Origin: Chamaelirium japonicum
Taxonomy: Eukaryota; Streptophyta; Magnoliopsida; Liliales; Melanthiaceae
Length of the DNA stretch: 64,000 nt
NCBI GenBank assembly: GCA_947650365.1
Contig: CANTAL010000024.1
Location: forward strand, 1,240,001-1,304,000
Direction of reading: 5' to 3'
The notes beneath the pieces were generated by a model. That model was not told where the DNA came from and made no database searches. It saw only the letters and a program-made list of their open reading frames with translations. Below, piece after piece: positions 37,610 through 47,480 of the stretch (positions are counted from its first letter, which is position 1; every line of letters starts with the position of its first letter). The translations under genes were made by a program, and so were the position numbers.

Positions 37610-39287
37610 TCTCTCCCTTCTCTTCTCTCTTCTCTCTTCTCATAACACGTTATCAGCATGAACATGTCAAGCCCGGTCAACCCGTCATAAGAAAACAGAG
37701 AGAGAAATAAAGACAGAAGAGAGAGATGAAGAGAAAAAAGAACGAAGAGATAAACAAACAAAGAAGAGAGAAGAAGTCCTGCTCCAAGCCATTGGTCACG
37801 GGTATAGCAGTGAAGTAAGAAGGAATCTAAATTCCAAAACTCCACTTCTTAATATTTATACGACCCCTTTAGGGTGGGGCATATTTGACGGCTCTCTCTC
37901 TCTCTCTCCAATCTCACAACACGTTATCAGCACGAACATATCGATCCCAGCTGACAAGTCACAAGAAAATTGAGAGAGAAACAAAGATAGAATATAGAAG
38001 AGAGCAGAGAGATAAACGAAGATAGAAGGGAGAAAAAGTTCTGCTCTAGCCCAAAACTCTATAGAAGAGAGAGAAGAAAAGAAAAGAGAACAGAGAGATA
38101 AATAAAGAAAGAAGAAAGAAGAAGTCCTGCCCCAGTCTATTAGCCACGGGTATAGGTGTGAAGTAAGTAGAAATCTAAAATCAAAAACTCCACTTCTGTC
38201 TTTGTTTCTCTTTCTATTTTTGTACGACTGGTTGGCTGGGCTCGACATGTTCATGTTGATAATGTATTGTGAGATAGGACAAAGGAGACCCGTTAAACGT
38301 GCCCCACCATAAAGGGGTCGTACAAATATTGAGAAGTAGAGTTTTAGAATTTAGATTCCTTCTTAATTCACACCTATACCCGTGGACAATGGACTAGAGC
38401 AGGGCTTCTTCTCTCTTTATTTATCTCTCCATTCTCTTCTCTCTTCTTCTCTCTCTTAAGTCTTTGTTTCTCTCCGTTTTCTTACGACATGTCAGCTGGG
38501 CTCGACATTTTCGTACCGATAATGTGTTGTGAGTAGAGAAAAGAAGAAAGAAGAGAATGGAGAGATGAATAAAGAGAGAATAGAGAAGAAGTCCTGCTCC
38601 AGTCTATTCGTTACGGGTATAGGTATGAAGTAAGAAGGAATCTAAATTCCAAAACTCCACTTCTCAATAATATAATTAAATCTCCCCGTTCTCTTCTCTT
38701 CTCTTTCATGGATTAGGGTTTTCCATAGATTGCTTAGGCCCTAAGTAAGCTTACCCTATAAATAATATACGACCCCTTTAGGATGGGGCACGTTTGACGG
38801 CTCGCTCTTTCTCCCATCTCATAATACGTTATCAGCACGAACATGTCGAGCCCAGCCAACCAGTCGAAAGAAAATGGAGAGAGAAATGAAGATAGAGGAG
38901 AGAGAAGAAGAGAGAAGAGAACGGAGATATAAACATAATTAGAAGGGAGAATAAGTCCTACTCCAATCCATTGGTTACAGGTATAGGTGTGAAGTAAGAA
39001 GGAATCTAAATTCCAAAACTCCACAAAAGAGAGAGAAGAAGAGAAAAAAGAATAGAGAGATAAATAAAGAGAGAAAATAGAAGAAGTTCTACTCCAGTCC
39101 ATTGGCCACGGATATAGGTATGAAGTAAGAAGGAATCTAAATTCCAAAACTATACTTCTATCTTCGTTTCTCTCTCCGTTTTTATACGACTGGTTAGATG
39201 GGCTCGATATTTTTGTGCTGATAACGTATTGTGAGATAGGAGAAAGAGAAAGTCGTCAAACATGCCCCACCTTAAAGGGGTCGTATA
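37610..39287. repeat. TRIM-like units left of Helitron 1
   Basis: Primer sites begin at + 37648, 37922, 38827 and at - 38251, 38511, 39213. The last unit is a minus-strand LTR cut in two by the Helitron; its other part continues at 43648. From about 38113 on, every unit has an inverted partner at 62830-64000. Confidence 0.75.
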
Positions 39288-39314
39288 TCTATATAACATG
39301 GCATGGCGGTCTGC

Positions 39315-39393
39315 ATGCTGACTAGACAAAATGGTACCAAATGCTGACTAGACAAAAAAACGCTGACTAGATAATGCTGACAAGACAAAAAAA
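39315..39393 (+). repeat. Subterminal repeat of Helitron copy 1
   Basis: Four close copies of TGCTGACTAGACAAAA (starting near 39316, 39342, 39362 and 39375) just inside the 5' end. The mirror copy is at 62728-62803. Confidence 0.75.
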
Positions 39394-39469
39394 TTAGAAA
39401 GAGAGAGTCTAGCTTATTTTTTTAAATAGAATTTTATTGCTCCTAAATAATAAAAAAGAAAACCCAATA

Positions 39470-39960
39470 ACCCAACCCCCCCAAATCGGGAAACCCTCAC
39501 CCTCGACCCGCCGTTCCAGCCCCTTATCGGACTCCTCAATGCACCCCCTTCCTCTCGAGCCGCCTTGCCTCTTCCGCGCGAGATGATCGCCCACCTCATT
39601 ATCCGCCTTTCACGCCATCGTCATCGCGTGGCCTTCAAACCCCCCTTCACGCCCTCCTCTTCCCCGGATCAGCCCCCCCTTATCGCGCCGTCCTGAGCGA
39701 CGCCATCCCGAGCGAGATGATAGCCACCTTATCGCGCCGCCTGCTTTTTACGCTCCCCTCTTACCCAGATCAACCCCTCATATCCCGTCACCCCTTAAAA
39801 TCTTGAGCCCCCCCTTCACGCTCCCCTCATCATACGTCGTTCATGGCCCCCTCTTCCCTAGATCGGTCACCCCTCAAAATCTCGAGCCCAGACCGTTGAA
39901 GGAAAGATCGTTCCATTCCTTTTTTGTCGTTCCCACAGATTGCGGTCGCGGCTCCATGGA
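39470..39960 (+). other. GC-rich segment inside Helitron 1
   Basis: Composition changes sharply to C-rich with many CG dinucleotides (ATCGCGCCG, TCTTCCGCGCGAG). Direct short repeats such as GATCAGCCCC/GATCAACCCC and GAGCCC lie within it. This resembles a captured plant promoter or first-exon region, but no protein is recognised in it. Confidence 0.45.
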
Positions 39961-40219
39961 AGGAAAGGTTCTTTGCTGATCTCAATCGTCCCCAAATCAC
40001 ATTCAAAACTTTCCGTTTTTAATCCTCAAAATTCAGGTTATTTTGCTCCCCTTTCATTGAAAAATCGATTCGTATATTTATGCCAATCTCATATGAATTT
40101 TCTTTCTTTTTTACTCCCCTAAATTCAGATGATTTTGCTCCCCTATTTCACCATGGAAGGGAAAATCGATTTCGTATCTTTTTTCCGATATCATTCATCC
40201 CCAAATCGATTTTGCTCTT

Positions 40220-40320
40220 CGATTTCGTCCCTACAACTGCGGCAACCCTTGTGAATTAAAGGAGGGAGAGAAGAGCTACCCTCGGAACACAAACCCATTA
40301 CCACCAACACGGCCACAGGT
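40220..40320 (+). other. Exon-like end with splice donor (captured DNA)
   Basis: Non-repetitive sequence ending CACAG|GTAAGC, a near-perfect plant 5' splice site with GT at 40319-40320. With the acceptor-like TTTTTTTGCAG ending at 40610 it could bound an intron of about 290 bp. I could not identify a source gene. Confidence 0.35.
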
Positions 40321-40511
40321 AAGCCGCATCCTCTTTGGAAATCATGCATTTCTGGAATGGCTCCAATTTTGTATCAGGTCTTTGACAAAATTTCTCTATA
40401 TATAATCGACCAAAGCAATCTAAAACTCTCGGAATAGCTCCAATTCAGTTTTTCAATAGCAATGTTTTTGTTTGAAAAGGTCTTCTTAATCCATACAGGA
40501 CGGGCCGGACA

Positions 40512-41062
40512 TAAGCCCCGTCAGAATTCCCATACCCATCTCTCTCTCTTGCTGATTTTTTTTTTGGATGATTTTGTTTTTAATCAATGGTTTTATTGGT
40601 TTTTTTGCAGCAGTTATTCAACACCAAGGTGAGATCTTTGTTATCTTGGTTTTCTTTGTCTGCAGAAAGAGAAATGCAACTCATCCCGAAGGTTTTTTTT
40701 TATTTCGGCGGCCCGATTGACATGGCAGCGTGCAACTGGTGGCTGAAAACCAGTAGCGACCTTAAAGTTCTTTACACCACCAGTTGCACGCTGCCACGTC
40801 AATCGGGCTGAGTGTGATTGGGAAAACCTTCGGGCTTAATAGCATTGCTCCTGCAAAAAACATTGTATGTAAGCCCCGTCAGAAATCCCGTTCCAATCTC
40901 TCTCTCTTGCTGATTTTTTTTTCTTGGTTTCTTAGAAGAAATTTGATATTTGTGTCTTGGCTTTTTTTTTATCTCTTGGTTCTCTTTGTCTGTGCAGAAA
41001 TCATTGTTTTTAATCCCTGATTTTTTGTTTTGGTTTTTTTTGCAGCGATTATACAACACCAA
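40512..41062 (+). repeat. Duplicated intron/mini-exon segment in Helitron 1
   Basis: Two copies (about 40512-40628 and 40870-41062) share TAAGCCCCGTCAGAA, a CTCTCTCTTGCTGATTTTTT run, a TTTTTTTGCAG acceptor and the short exon-like CAACACCAA. In the first copy the 18-base exon-like piece 40611-40628 is followed by GTGAG, a plausible donor. The duplication encloses the 150 bp fold-back at 40685-40834. Confidence 0.6.
40685..40834. repeat. 150-bp fold-back inside Helitron 1
   Basis: Outer arms CCCGAAGGTTTT and AAAACCTTCGGG frame an inner 32-bp stem (40711-40742 paired with 40777-40808, one mismatch) and a loop of about 34 bases. Copy 2 keeps the same 150-bp size at 61274-61423 with its mismatches at other positions. 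This could be a MITE-like fragment or a hairpin-forming transcript; neither is proven. Confidence 0.7.
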
Positions 41063-41170
41063 CGCATGTATCAAACCGAGGTGGGATATTCTTTGGCCAA
41101 GAAAACAAAGTATTTATATCTATATAAAATTCAATTTCTATGCTTCTAAAAAGATGCCTTTGTTTTCAAA

Positions 41171-41415
41171 ATCATATTTTGAAAACAACAGTGTCCCTTT
41201 GATACTGACATGCAAAGGGTCTCTCGGTGCACCACCGAGAGAACCATCTCTATTGTAATTTTATTTAAGAAACGATAAGTGTTTTTCAAAATCAAAATTT
41301 ATATATGTGGGTGATAAGTGTTTTTTAAAATCTAATCATATTTTGAAAACTACAATCTCCTTTTGCCACTGACATGCAAAGGGTCTCTCGGTGCACCGCT
41401 GAGAGACCCATCTCT
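41171..41415 (+). repeat. Two hairpin-bearing direct repeats
   Basis: Units 41171-41250 and 41334-41415 share ATCATATTTTGAAAAC, CTGACATGCAAAGGGTCTCT and a small hairpin built on CTCTCGGTG/CACCGAGAG (unit 1) or GGTCTCTC/GAGAGACC (unit 2). The mirror copies are near 60682-60940. Confidence 0.65.
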
Positions 41416-41473
41416 TTTATACTTTTTTCTATGAAACCATGTTGATTTGGTCGATGACAAATTAAAAAAAATG

Positions 41474-41699
41474 GCAAAATTCTTCTTATTTTTTCTCCCC
41501 CTATTTCTTTCTATTTCCCTACTTGCATTTGTTTCTTTGTATGCTTCTAAAGGGAGGTTGTCTTTTTTGGCAAAATCAATCTGATTTTTTTTTCAGCAAT
41601 TTTTTCGAGCAAAATTCTTCTTATTTTTTCTCCCCCTATTTCTTTCTATTTCCCTATTTGCATTTGTTTCTTTGTATGCTTTTAAAGGGAGGTTGTCTT
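41474..41699 (+). repeat. 91-bp direct duplication
   Basis: 41474-41564 and 41609-41699 are near-identical, starting GCAAAATTCTTCTTATTTTT and ending GGGAGGTTGTCTT, separated by 44 bases. Confidence 0.8.
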
Positions 41700-41705
41700 A
41701 GCTGG

Positions 41706-41707
<2 letters not shown>

Positions 41708-41753
<46 letters not shown>

Positions 41754-41758
41754 TGCAG
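41708..41758 (+). repeat. (TC)22 microsatellite ending in a splice-acceptor motif
   Basis: A 44-base TC run, then CCTTGCAG with AG at 41757-41758. A long pyrimidine tract directly before TTGCAG is what a plant intron 3' end looks like. The following about 85 bases are low in repeats and include a short open frame MEIYKLRL. The run is 38 bases in copy 2 (60345-60382). Confidence 0.7.
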
Positions 41759-41999
41759 TCATATTTATCCTATCCCTTTTCCCCTGGGCGATCAGCTTTG
41801 CTCGATAGTCATGGAGATTTACAAGCTAAGATTGTAACTTTAGTTTTTTTTTATTTGCTATAATCTCTACATTATACTAATGTTGTAGCTTTGATTATTT
41901 GTTAATGAAATTTAGGGAATTAGTCACCTATCATTGGTATTGTGGATGGCCTTGATTTTTTCCCCTTTTTTTTTCCTCTTCTATCACGGTAGGATCCAA

Positions 42000-42440
42000 A
42001 ACTTGAAGGAGACCTAATTGACTGAACCTTTTGATTTCCAAAGCAGACTAATGGTGTGGTGACCAGATTGTGCTGCTTTGATGTAACAAGTGCATTTAGA
42101 ACACAGCCAAGATAATATTGTTCTTAGTCCTTAGAATAAAGATGATGACATTGCATGATCTGAAACTTTAATGAAGAATCGGCTGTTATGAATTTTGATT
42201 CAAACCTTAAGTTATAGGTATGTAGTCCCTATATAGCTTAAAATTTCCAAGTTTCATAATATGATTGAATATCCACACAATTTTATGGAGATTTCCCTGC
42301 CTTATTCGGTTGCACTTGATGAATCAATTGGTGGATGCTTAGTGCCATTTTTATAGTTTTCCATTCCCTCTGAGTGATAAAAATTAGAGATGAACCTGCC
42401 CCATTAAGCTATAGATGATGACAGTGCATGATCTGAATAT
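42000..42440 (+). other. Gene-like unique sequence in Helitron 1
   Basis: An acceptor-like TTTCCAAAGCAG ends at 42046, followed by a 22-codon open stretch beginning TNGVVTRLCCF and closed by TAA. A 23-base direct repeat (GATGATGACA then TGCATGATCTGAA) occurs at 42141-42163 and 42413-42436. The source is not recognised and this could be captured exon and intron remnants. Confidence 0.3.
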
Positions 42441-42599
42441 GTCTTAAATATCTACCTTTGCATTGTTTTCCAGTACTATTTTTTTTCTTTTCATTCTGTC
42501 TAAGCAATTCGGAACATCAAATCTTCTCAAACTATTATCAAAAAATAGCTGATTAATGGGTTGCAGGATGATATTCTCCCTGAAGCCCCTCCTCTGGCG

Positions 42600-42870
42600 C
42601 ATAGCAGTACTAGCAGCGTGCGGGGGTACCGGATCTGGCGTTGTGTGGCCTCCTCCGATCCGATACGTCGAGCTGCACAAATCGGTGCCCTGACACCTCC
42701 GGTGCAAAACAACAGCGAGAGTGTGCGGGGGTGTCAGATCCGGCCCCTCGCCGCCTCCTCCAAGCCGACGCGCTGGGTTACTTGAATCGATACAACAGTT
42801 GGAGCATACAGGGTTGTCAGATCCATCCCTCTGCTCTGCCGCCTCTTTTTCCGATCCGACACACCGATAA
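42600..42870 (+). repeat. GC-rich degenerate triple repeat in Helitron 1
   Basis: Three degenerate units start near 42618, 42723 and 42808. Each has a GTGCGGGGGT(G)TCAGATCC-like head followed by TCC(G/A)A(T/G)CCGA. CG-rich and open on both strands by composition; no protein recognised. Confidence 0.5.
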
Positions 42871-43532
42871 CACCCGGTGTCTCCTCCCTGCACTCCCTCT
42901 TTTTCTCTCTCTTACTCTGTACTGTCCCATTCTTTTCAATTTTTTTTCTCTCTCTATTTTGTTCTTTTTGTTCATTTACAATTTTTTTCTATATGTTCAG
43001 GGGAGGGCAAGATTGGCCAGTGGCTCTTCCCTGCCCTCTCTCTCTATATATATAGTTAATTTTTTCCTTCTTTATTTGGTTTCCTTTTTTTTTGTTCTTT
43101 TACCGATTCTTCTTTTCTTTTCCTTCCCCTTTTTTTTTATTTTCAGCTCTGTTTTTATTTTTGTTTTGTTATTTATTTTTCCCTTTTTATTGTTTTTTTG
43201 TTCTTTCCGTTTTGTTTTTGTTTTTTTTAGCTTGCCAGATTCAACTCATTCAAGTTATAGTTTTGTTTGTTTTAAAGAATCAATCAAATTATATTCAAAA
43301 TTTTAAAATTCTTTATGAGCTATTGAATGTGTGATGCCGAAAGAGTTGAAATATTATCACATCTCCCGAAATTATGTCGTCACCTTTGAATTATTGTCAC
43401 CTCCCTCAAAATATAGTTCTTGCCATCGAAATATTTTTTGCCGCTTTCGATATCTTTTTTATGCCCTTGGACACGGGCTTTCGAATACGACGTTGTGGGT
43501 GGTAGTGGTGATATCTGGGGGATGTCTTTGCA

Positions 43533-43647
43533 ACCGAAGGTGGCCCACTGCAATGCCGATAGGTGTGTTACCATCGAAGGCAGTCCAACTGTGTTTTGTC
43601 ACCGAAGGCGGCCCACTGCAGAGCCGACAGGCACGGGCATACACTAG
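43533..43647 (+). repeat. Helitron 1 3' terminus with internal duplicate
   Basis: The 35-base segment at 43601-43635 (ACCGAAGGCGGCCCACTGCA...), which builds the terminal stem, is also present 68 bases upstream at 43533-43567 in diverged form. A third partial copy (ATCGAAGGCAGTCCAACTG) lies between them. Only the last is followed by CTAG. Confidence 0.7.
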
Positions 43648-46600
43648 TTATTTATAGGGTAAGCTTACTTAGGGCCTAAGCAATCTATGTGAAACCCTAA
43701 TCTATAGGAGAAGATAGAAGAGAACGGAGAAATAAACAAACAGAGAAGAGAGAAGAAGTCCTGCTCCACTCTATTGGCCACGGGTATAGTTGTGAAGTAA
43801 GAAGGAATCTAAATTCTAAAACTCCACTTCTGTCTTTGTTTCTCTCTCCCTTTTCTTACGACTGGTCGGCTGGGCTTGATATGTTTTTGCTGATAATGTG
43901 TTGCGCGATAGGAGAAAGAGAGAGCCGTCAAACGTTCCCCACCCCAAGAGGATCGTATATTATTTATAAGGTTAGCTTACTTAGGGCCTAAGCAATCTAT
44001 AGGAAACCCTAATCCATATAAGAGATCAAGAAGAGAACGGAGAGATTTAATTGTATTATTGAGAAATAGAGTTTTGGAATTTAGGTTTCTTCTTACTTCA
44101 TACCAATACCCATGGTAAATGGACATGAACAAGACACCTCTCTTCGTTTACCTCTTCGTTCTCTTCTCTTTTCTTCTCTCTTCTTACAACGCGTTATCAG
44201 AATAAACATGTCGACCCCAACCGACCAGTCACAAAAAAACGAAGAGAGAAACGAATACAGAAGAGAGAGAAGAAGAGAAAAAAGAACAGAGAGAATAGAG
44301 AGATAAATGAAGAGAGAAGAAAGAAAAAGACCTGCTTCAGTGCAATGGCCACGGGTATAGGTGTGAAGTAAGAAGGAATCTAAAATCCAAAACTCCACTT
44401 CTTATGAGAAGTGGAGTTTTGGAATTTAGATTCCTTCTTACTTTACACCTATACCCGTGGCCAATGGACTGGAGTATGACTTCTTCTCTCTTCTCTCTTC
44501 GTTTATCTCTCTGTTTTCTTATTATCATAAATTATTATATATTTATTAAATAATTTATATAAATTTTTAAGCACAAAAAATATTTTATTTCTCTTCTTCT
44601 CTCTTTATTTATCTCTCTGTTCTTTTTTCTCTTCTTCTCTCTCTTCTGTCTTCGTTTCTTGCACCGTTTTCTTGTGACTGGTCAGCTAGGCTCGTTATAT
44701 TCGTGCTGATAATGTGTTGTGAGAAGAGAGAAGAAGAGAGAAGAGAACAGAAAGAATAATAAAAAGGTTATAGGAGTGAAGTAAGAAGGAATCTAAATTC
44801 CAAAACTCGACTTCTCAATAATATAATTAAATATCTCCATTCTCTTCCCTATTCTCCTATGGATTAGGGTTTCCCATAGATTACTTAGGCCCTAAGTAAG
44901 TTTACCCTATAAATAAATACGGTCCCTTTATAGTGGGGCATGTTTGATGGCTCTCTCTTTCTCCTATCTCATAATTCGTTATCAGTATGAACATATCGAG
45001 CCCAGCCGACCAGTCATAAGGAAACGAAAAGAGAAACAAAAACATAAAAAAGAGAAGAAAAGAGAAGAGAACGGAGAGATAAATAAAGAGAAAAGAGAAA
45101 AGAAGTCCTACTCCTGTCCATTCGCCATGGGTATAAGTGTGAAGTAAGAAGGAATCTAAATTCCAAAACTCCACTTCTTATTAGCATCATCTCGAAGTTA
45201 TTATGATTATCATAGTAAATTCCAAAACTCTCTTCATTTTAATTAAATAATTAATTTAATTAAAAAAATTATAGTAACATTATTAATACGAAAAGAGAAG
45301 AAATCCTGCTCCAGTCCATTGGCCATGGGTATACGTATGAAGTAAGAAGGAATCTAAATTACAAAACTCTACTTCTCAATATTTATATGACCCCTTTAGG
45401 GTGGTGCATGTTTGATGGCTCTCTCTTTCTTCAACTCATAATATATTATCAGAATAAACATATTGAGCCCAGCCTACCAGTCAAGTGAAAACAGAGAGAG
45501 AAACGAACACAGAAAAGAGAGAAGAAGAGAGAAGAGAAAACAGAAAGAGAAACAAAGACATAAGAGAGAAAAGAAGAGAGAAGAGAATGAAGAGATAAAC
45601 AAAGAGAGAAAAAGTCCTGCTCTAATCTATTAGCCATGAGTATAGGTGTGAAGTAAGATGGAATCTAAATTTAAAAACTCAACTTCTCAATATTTATACG
45701 ACCCCTTTAGGGTGGTGCACATTTGACGGCTCTCTCTTTCTCTATCTCATAACACGTTATCAGTATGAACATATCGAGCCTAGCCGATCAGTTATAAGAA
45801 AACAGAGATAGAGAAAAAACAAAAGAGAAAGAATAAGATAGAAGATAACGGAGAGATAAATAAAGAGAAAAGAGAGAAGAAGTCCTACTACAGTCCATTG
45901 GCCACGGGTCTAGGTATAAAGTAAGAAGTAATCTAAATTCCAAAACTCCAGTATTCAATAATATAATTAAATCTCTCCATTCTCTTCTCTCTTCTCCCAT
46001 GGATTAGGGTTTCCCATAGACTGCTTAGACCCTAAATAAGCTTACTCTATAAATAATAAATAATATATGGCCCATTTAGGGTGGTGCATGTTTGACAGCT
46101 CTCTCTTTCTCCCATCTCACAACATGTTATTAGTATGAACATGTCGAGCCCAGCAGACCAGTCCTAAGAAAACAGAGAAATAAACGAAGACATAAGTGAA
46201 GTTTTGGATTAGAGTAGGACTTCTTCTTTCATCTCTCTTTATTTATCTCTCTATTCTCTTCCCTCTTCTTCTCTATCTTCTGTTGAGTTTTTGAATTTAG
46301 ATTCCTTCTTACTTTACACCTATACCCGTGGCCAATGGATTGGAGCAAGACTTCTTCTCTCTTCTCTTTTTATTTATCTCTCCGTTCACTTCTCTCTTCT
46401 TCTTTTTCTTTTATCTTTGTTTCTCTCTCTGTTTTCTTGTGACTAGTTGGTAGGGCTCAATATGTTTGTGCTGATAACATGTTGTGAGAAAAAAGCAGAG
46501 GACCTAAATAAATTAATATAAATCTCTCTAGTTTTAATAATTAAGTAGAAGTCTTTCCTTATCTTCTGTCTCTTCTGTAGAGTTTTAGAATTAAGATTCC

Positions 46601-47480
46601 TTATTACTTCATACCTATACCTGTGGCCAATAGACTGGAGCAATACTTCTTCTCTCTTCTCTCTTCGTTAATCTCTATATTCTCTTCTCGATTCTTCTCT
46701 TTTTTTTCCATTCTCCGTTCTCTTCTCTCTTCTTTTCTCTCTTCTATGGAGTTTTGGAATTTAGATTCCTTCTTACTTCACACCTATACCCTTGGCCAAT
46801 GGATTGGAGCAAGACTACTTTTGCCCTTCTCTCTTCGTTTATCTCTCCGTTTTCTTCTCTCTTCAACCTAAATATTTAATTAAATAATATAATTATTTAA
46901 TTGAGGGAGAAACTAAGACAGAAGAGAAAGAAGAAGAGAGAAGAGAACAGGGAGATAAATAAAGAGAGAAGAGAGAAGAAGTCCTGCTCCAGTCTATTAG
47001 CCATGGGTATAGGTGTGAAGTAAGAAGGAATCTAAATTCTAAAACTACATAGAAGAGAGAAAAGAAGAGAAAAGATAACAGAGAGATATATAAAGATATA
47101 AGTGGAGTTTTGGAATTTAGATTTCTTCTTACTTCACACCTATACCTGTGGACAATGGACTGGAGCAGACTTCTTCTCTCTTCTCTCTTCATTTATCTTT
47201 ATATTCTCTTTTCTTTTCTTCTCTCTTTTCTGTGGAGTTTTGGAATTTAGATTCCTTCTTACTTTACACCTATACCCATGGCCAATGGACTGGAGCAGGA
47301 CTTCTTCTCTCTTCTCTCTTCGTTTATCTCTCCATTCTCTTCTTTCTTCTTCTCTCTCTTCGATCTTTGTTTCTCTCTCTGTTTTTTTATGACTGGTCGG
47401 TTGGGCTCGATATTTTTGTGCTGATAAAATGTTCTGAGGTAGAAGAAAGAAGAGAATGGATAGATTAAATTATATTATTA
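43648..47480. repeat. TRIM-like units between Helitron 1 and the palindrome core
   Basis: Primer sites begin at + 44192, 44977, 45444, 45755, 46125 and at - 43885, 44701, 46466, 47416. Each has a mirrored partner at 54300-58435. Compared with the right arm and with block 1 it carries one tandem unit (about 270 bp) fewer near 46200-46400. No host gene. Confidence 0.75.

Larger units (their letters stand above)
39288..43647 (+). mobile_element. Non-autonomous Helitron, copy 1 (4360 bp)
   Basis: Starts TCTATATAAC and ends GGGCATACACTAG, and lies between A and T of the host LTR with no target duplication. These are the Helitron hallmarks: 5' TC, 3' CTAG, insertion at AT. A small imperfect stem (GCCCACTGC at 43611-43619 with GCACGGGC at 43631-43638) precedes the 3' end by about 5 bases. 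The flanks rejoin to the exact family LTR sequence, and the intact site survives at 35906/35907. I find no Rep or helicase reading frame, so it would depend on an autonomous relative. The interior has gene-like sequence with splice-site motifs, suggesting captured host DNA. A second copy, inverted, is at 58436-62829. Confidence 0.85.

Noticed and set aside
42641-43306. Long open frame (221 codons) rich in F, L, S inside Helitron 1, and similar ones at 58749-59315 (-)
   Set aside because: The frame lies over poly-pyrimidine and T-rich DNA where stops are rare, and shows no domain; the mirrored copy differs in frame. Treated as a composition artefact.
39400-43500. Helitron Rep/helicase protein
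   Set aside because: I looked on both strands for a long frame with Rep HUH or helicase motifs and saw none; the longest frames are low-complexity.
39288-43647. Alternative call: TIR DNA transposon or LTR element for the 4.4 kb unit
   Set aside because: The ends are not inverted repeats of each other and there is no target duplication. TC...CTAG between A and T fits a Helitron.
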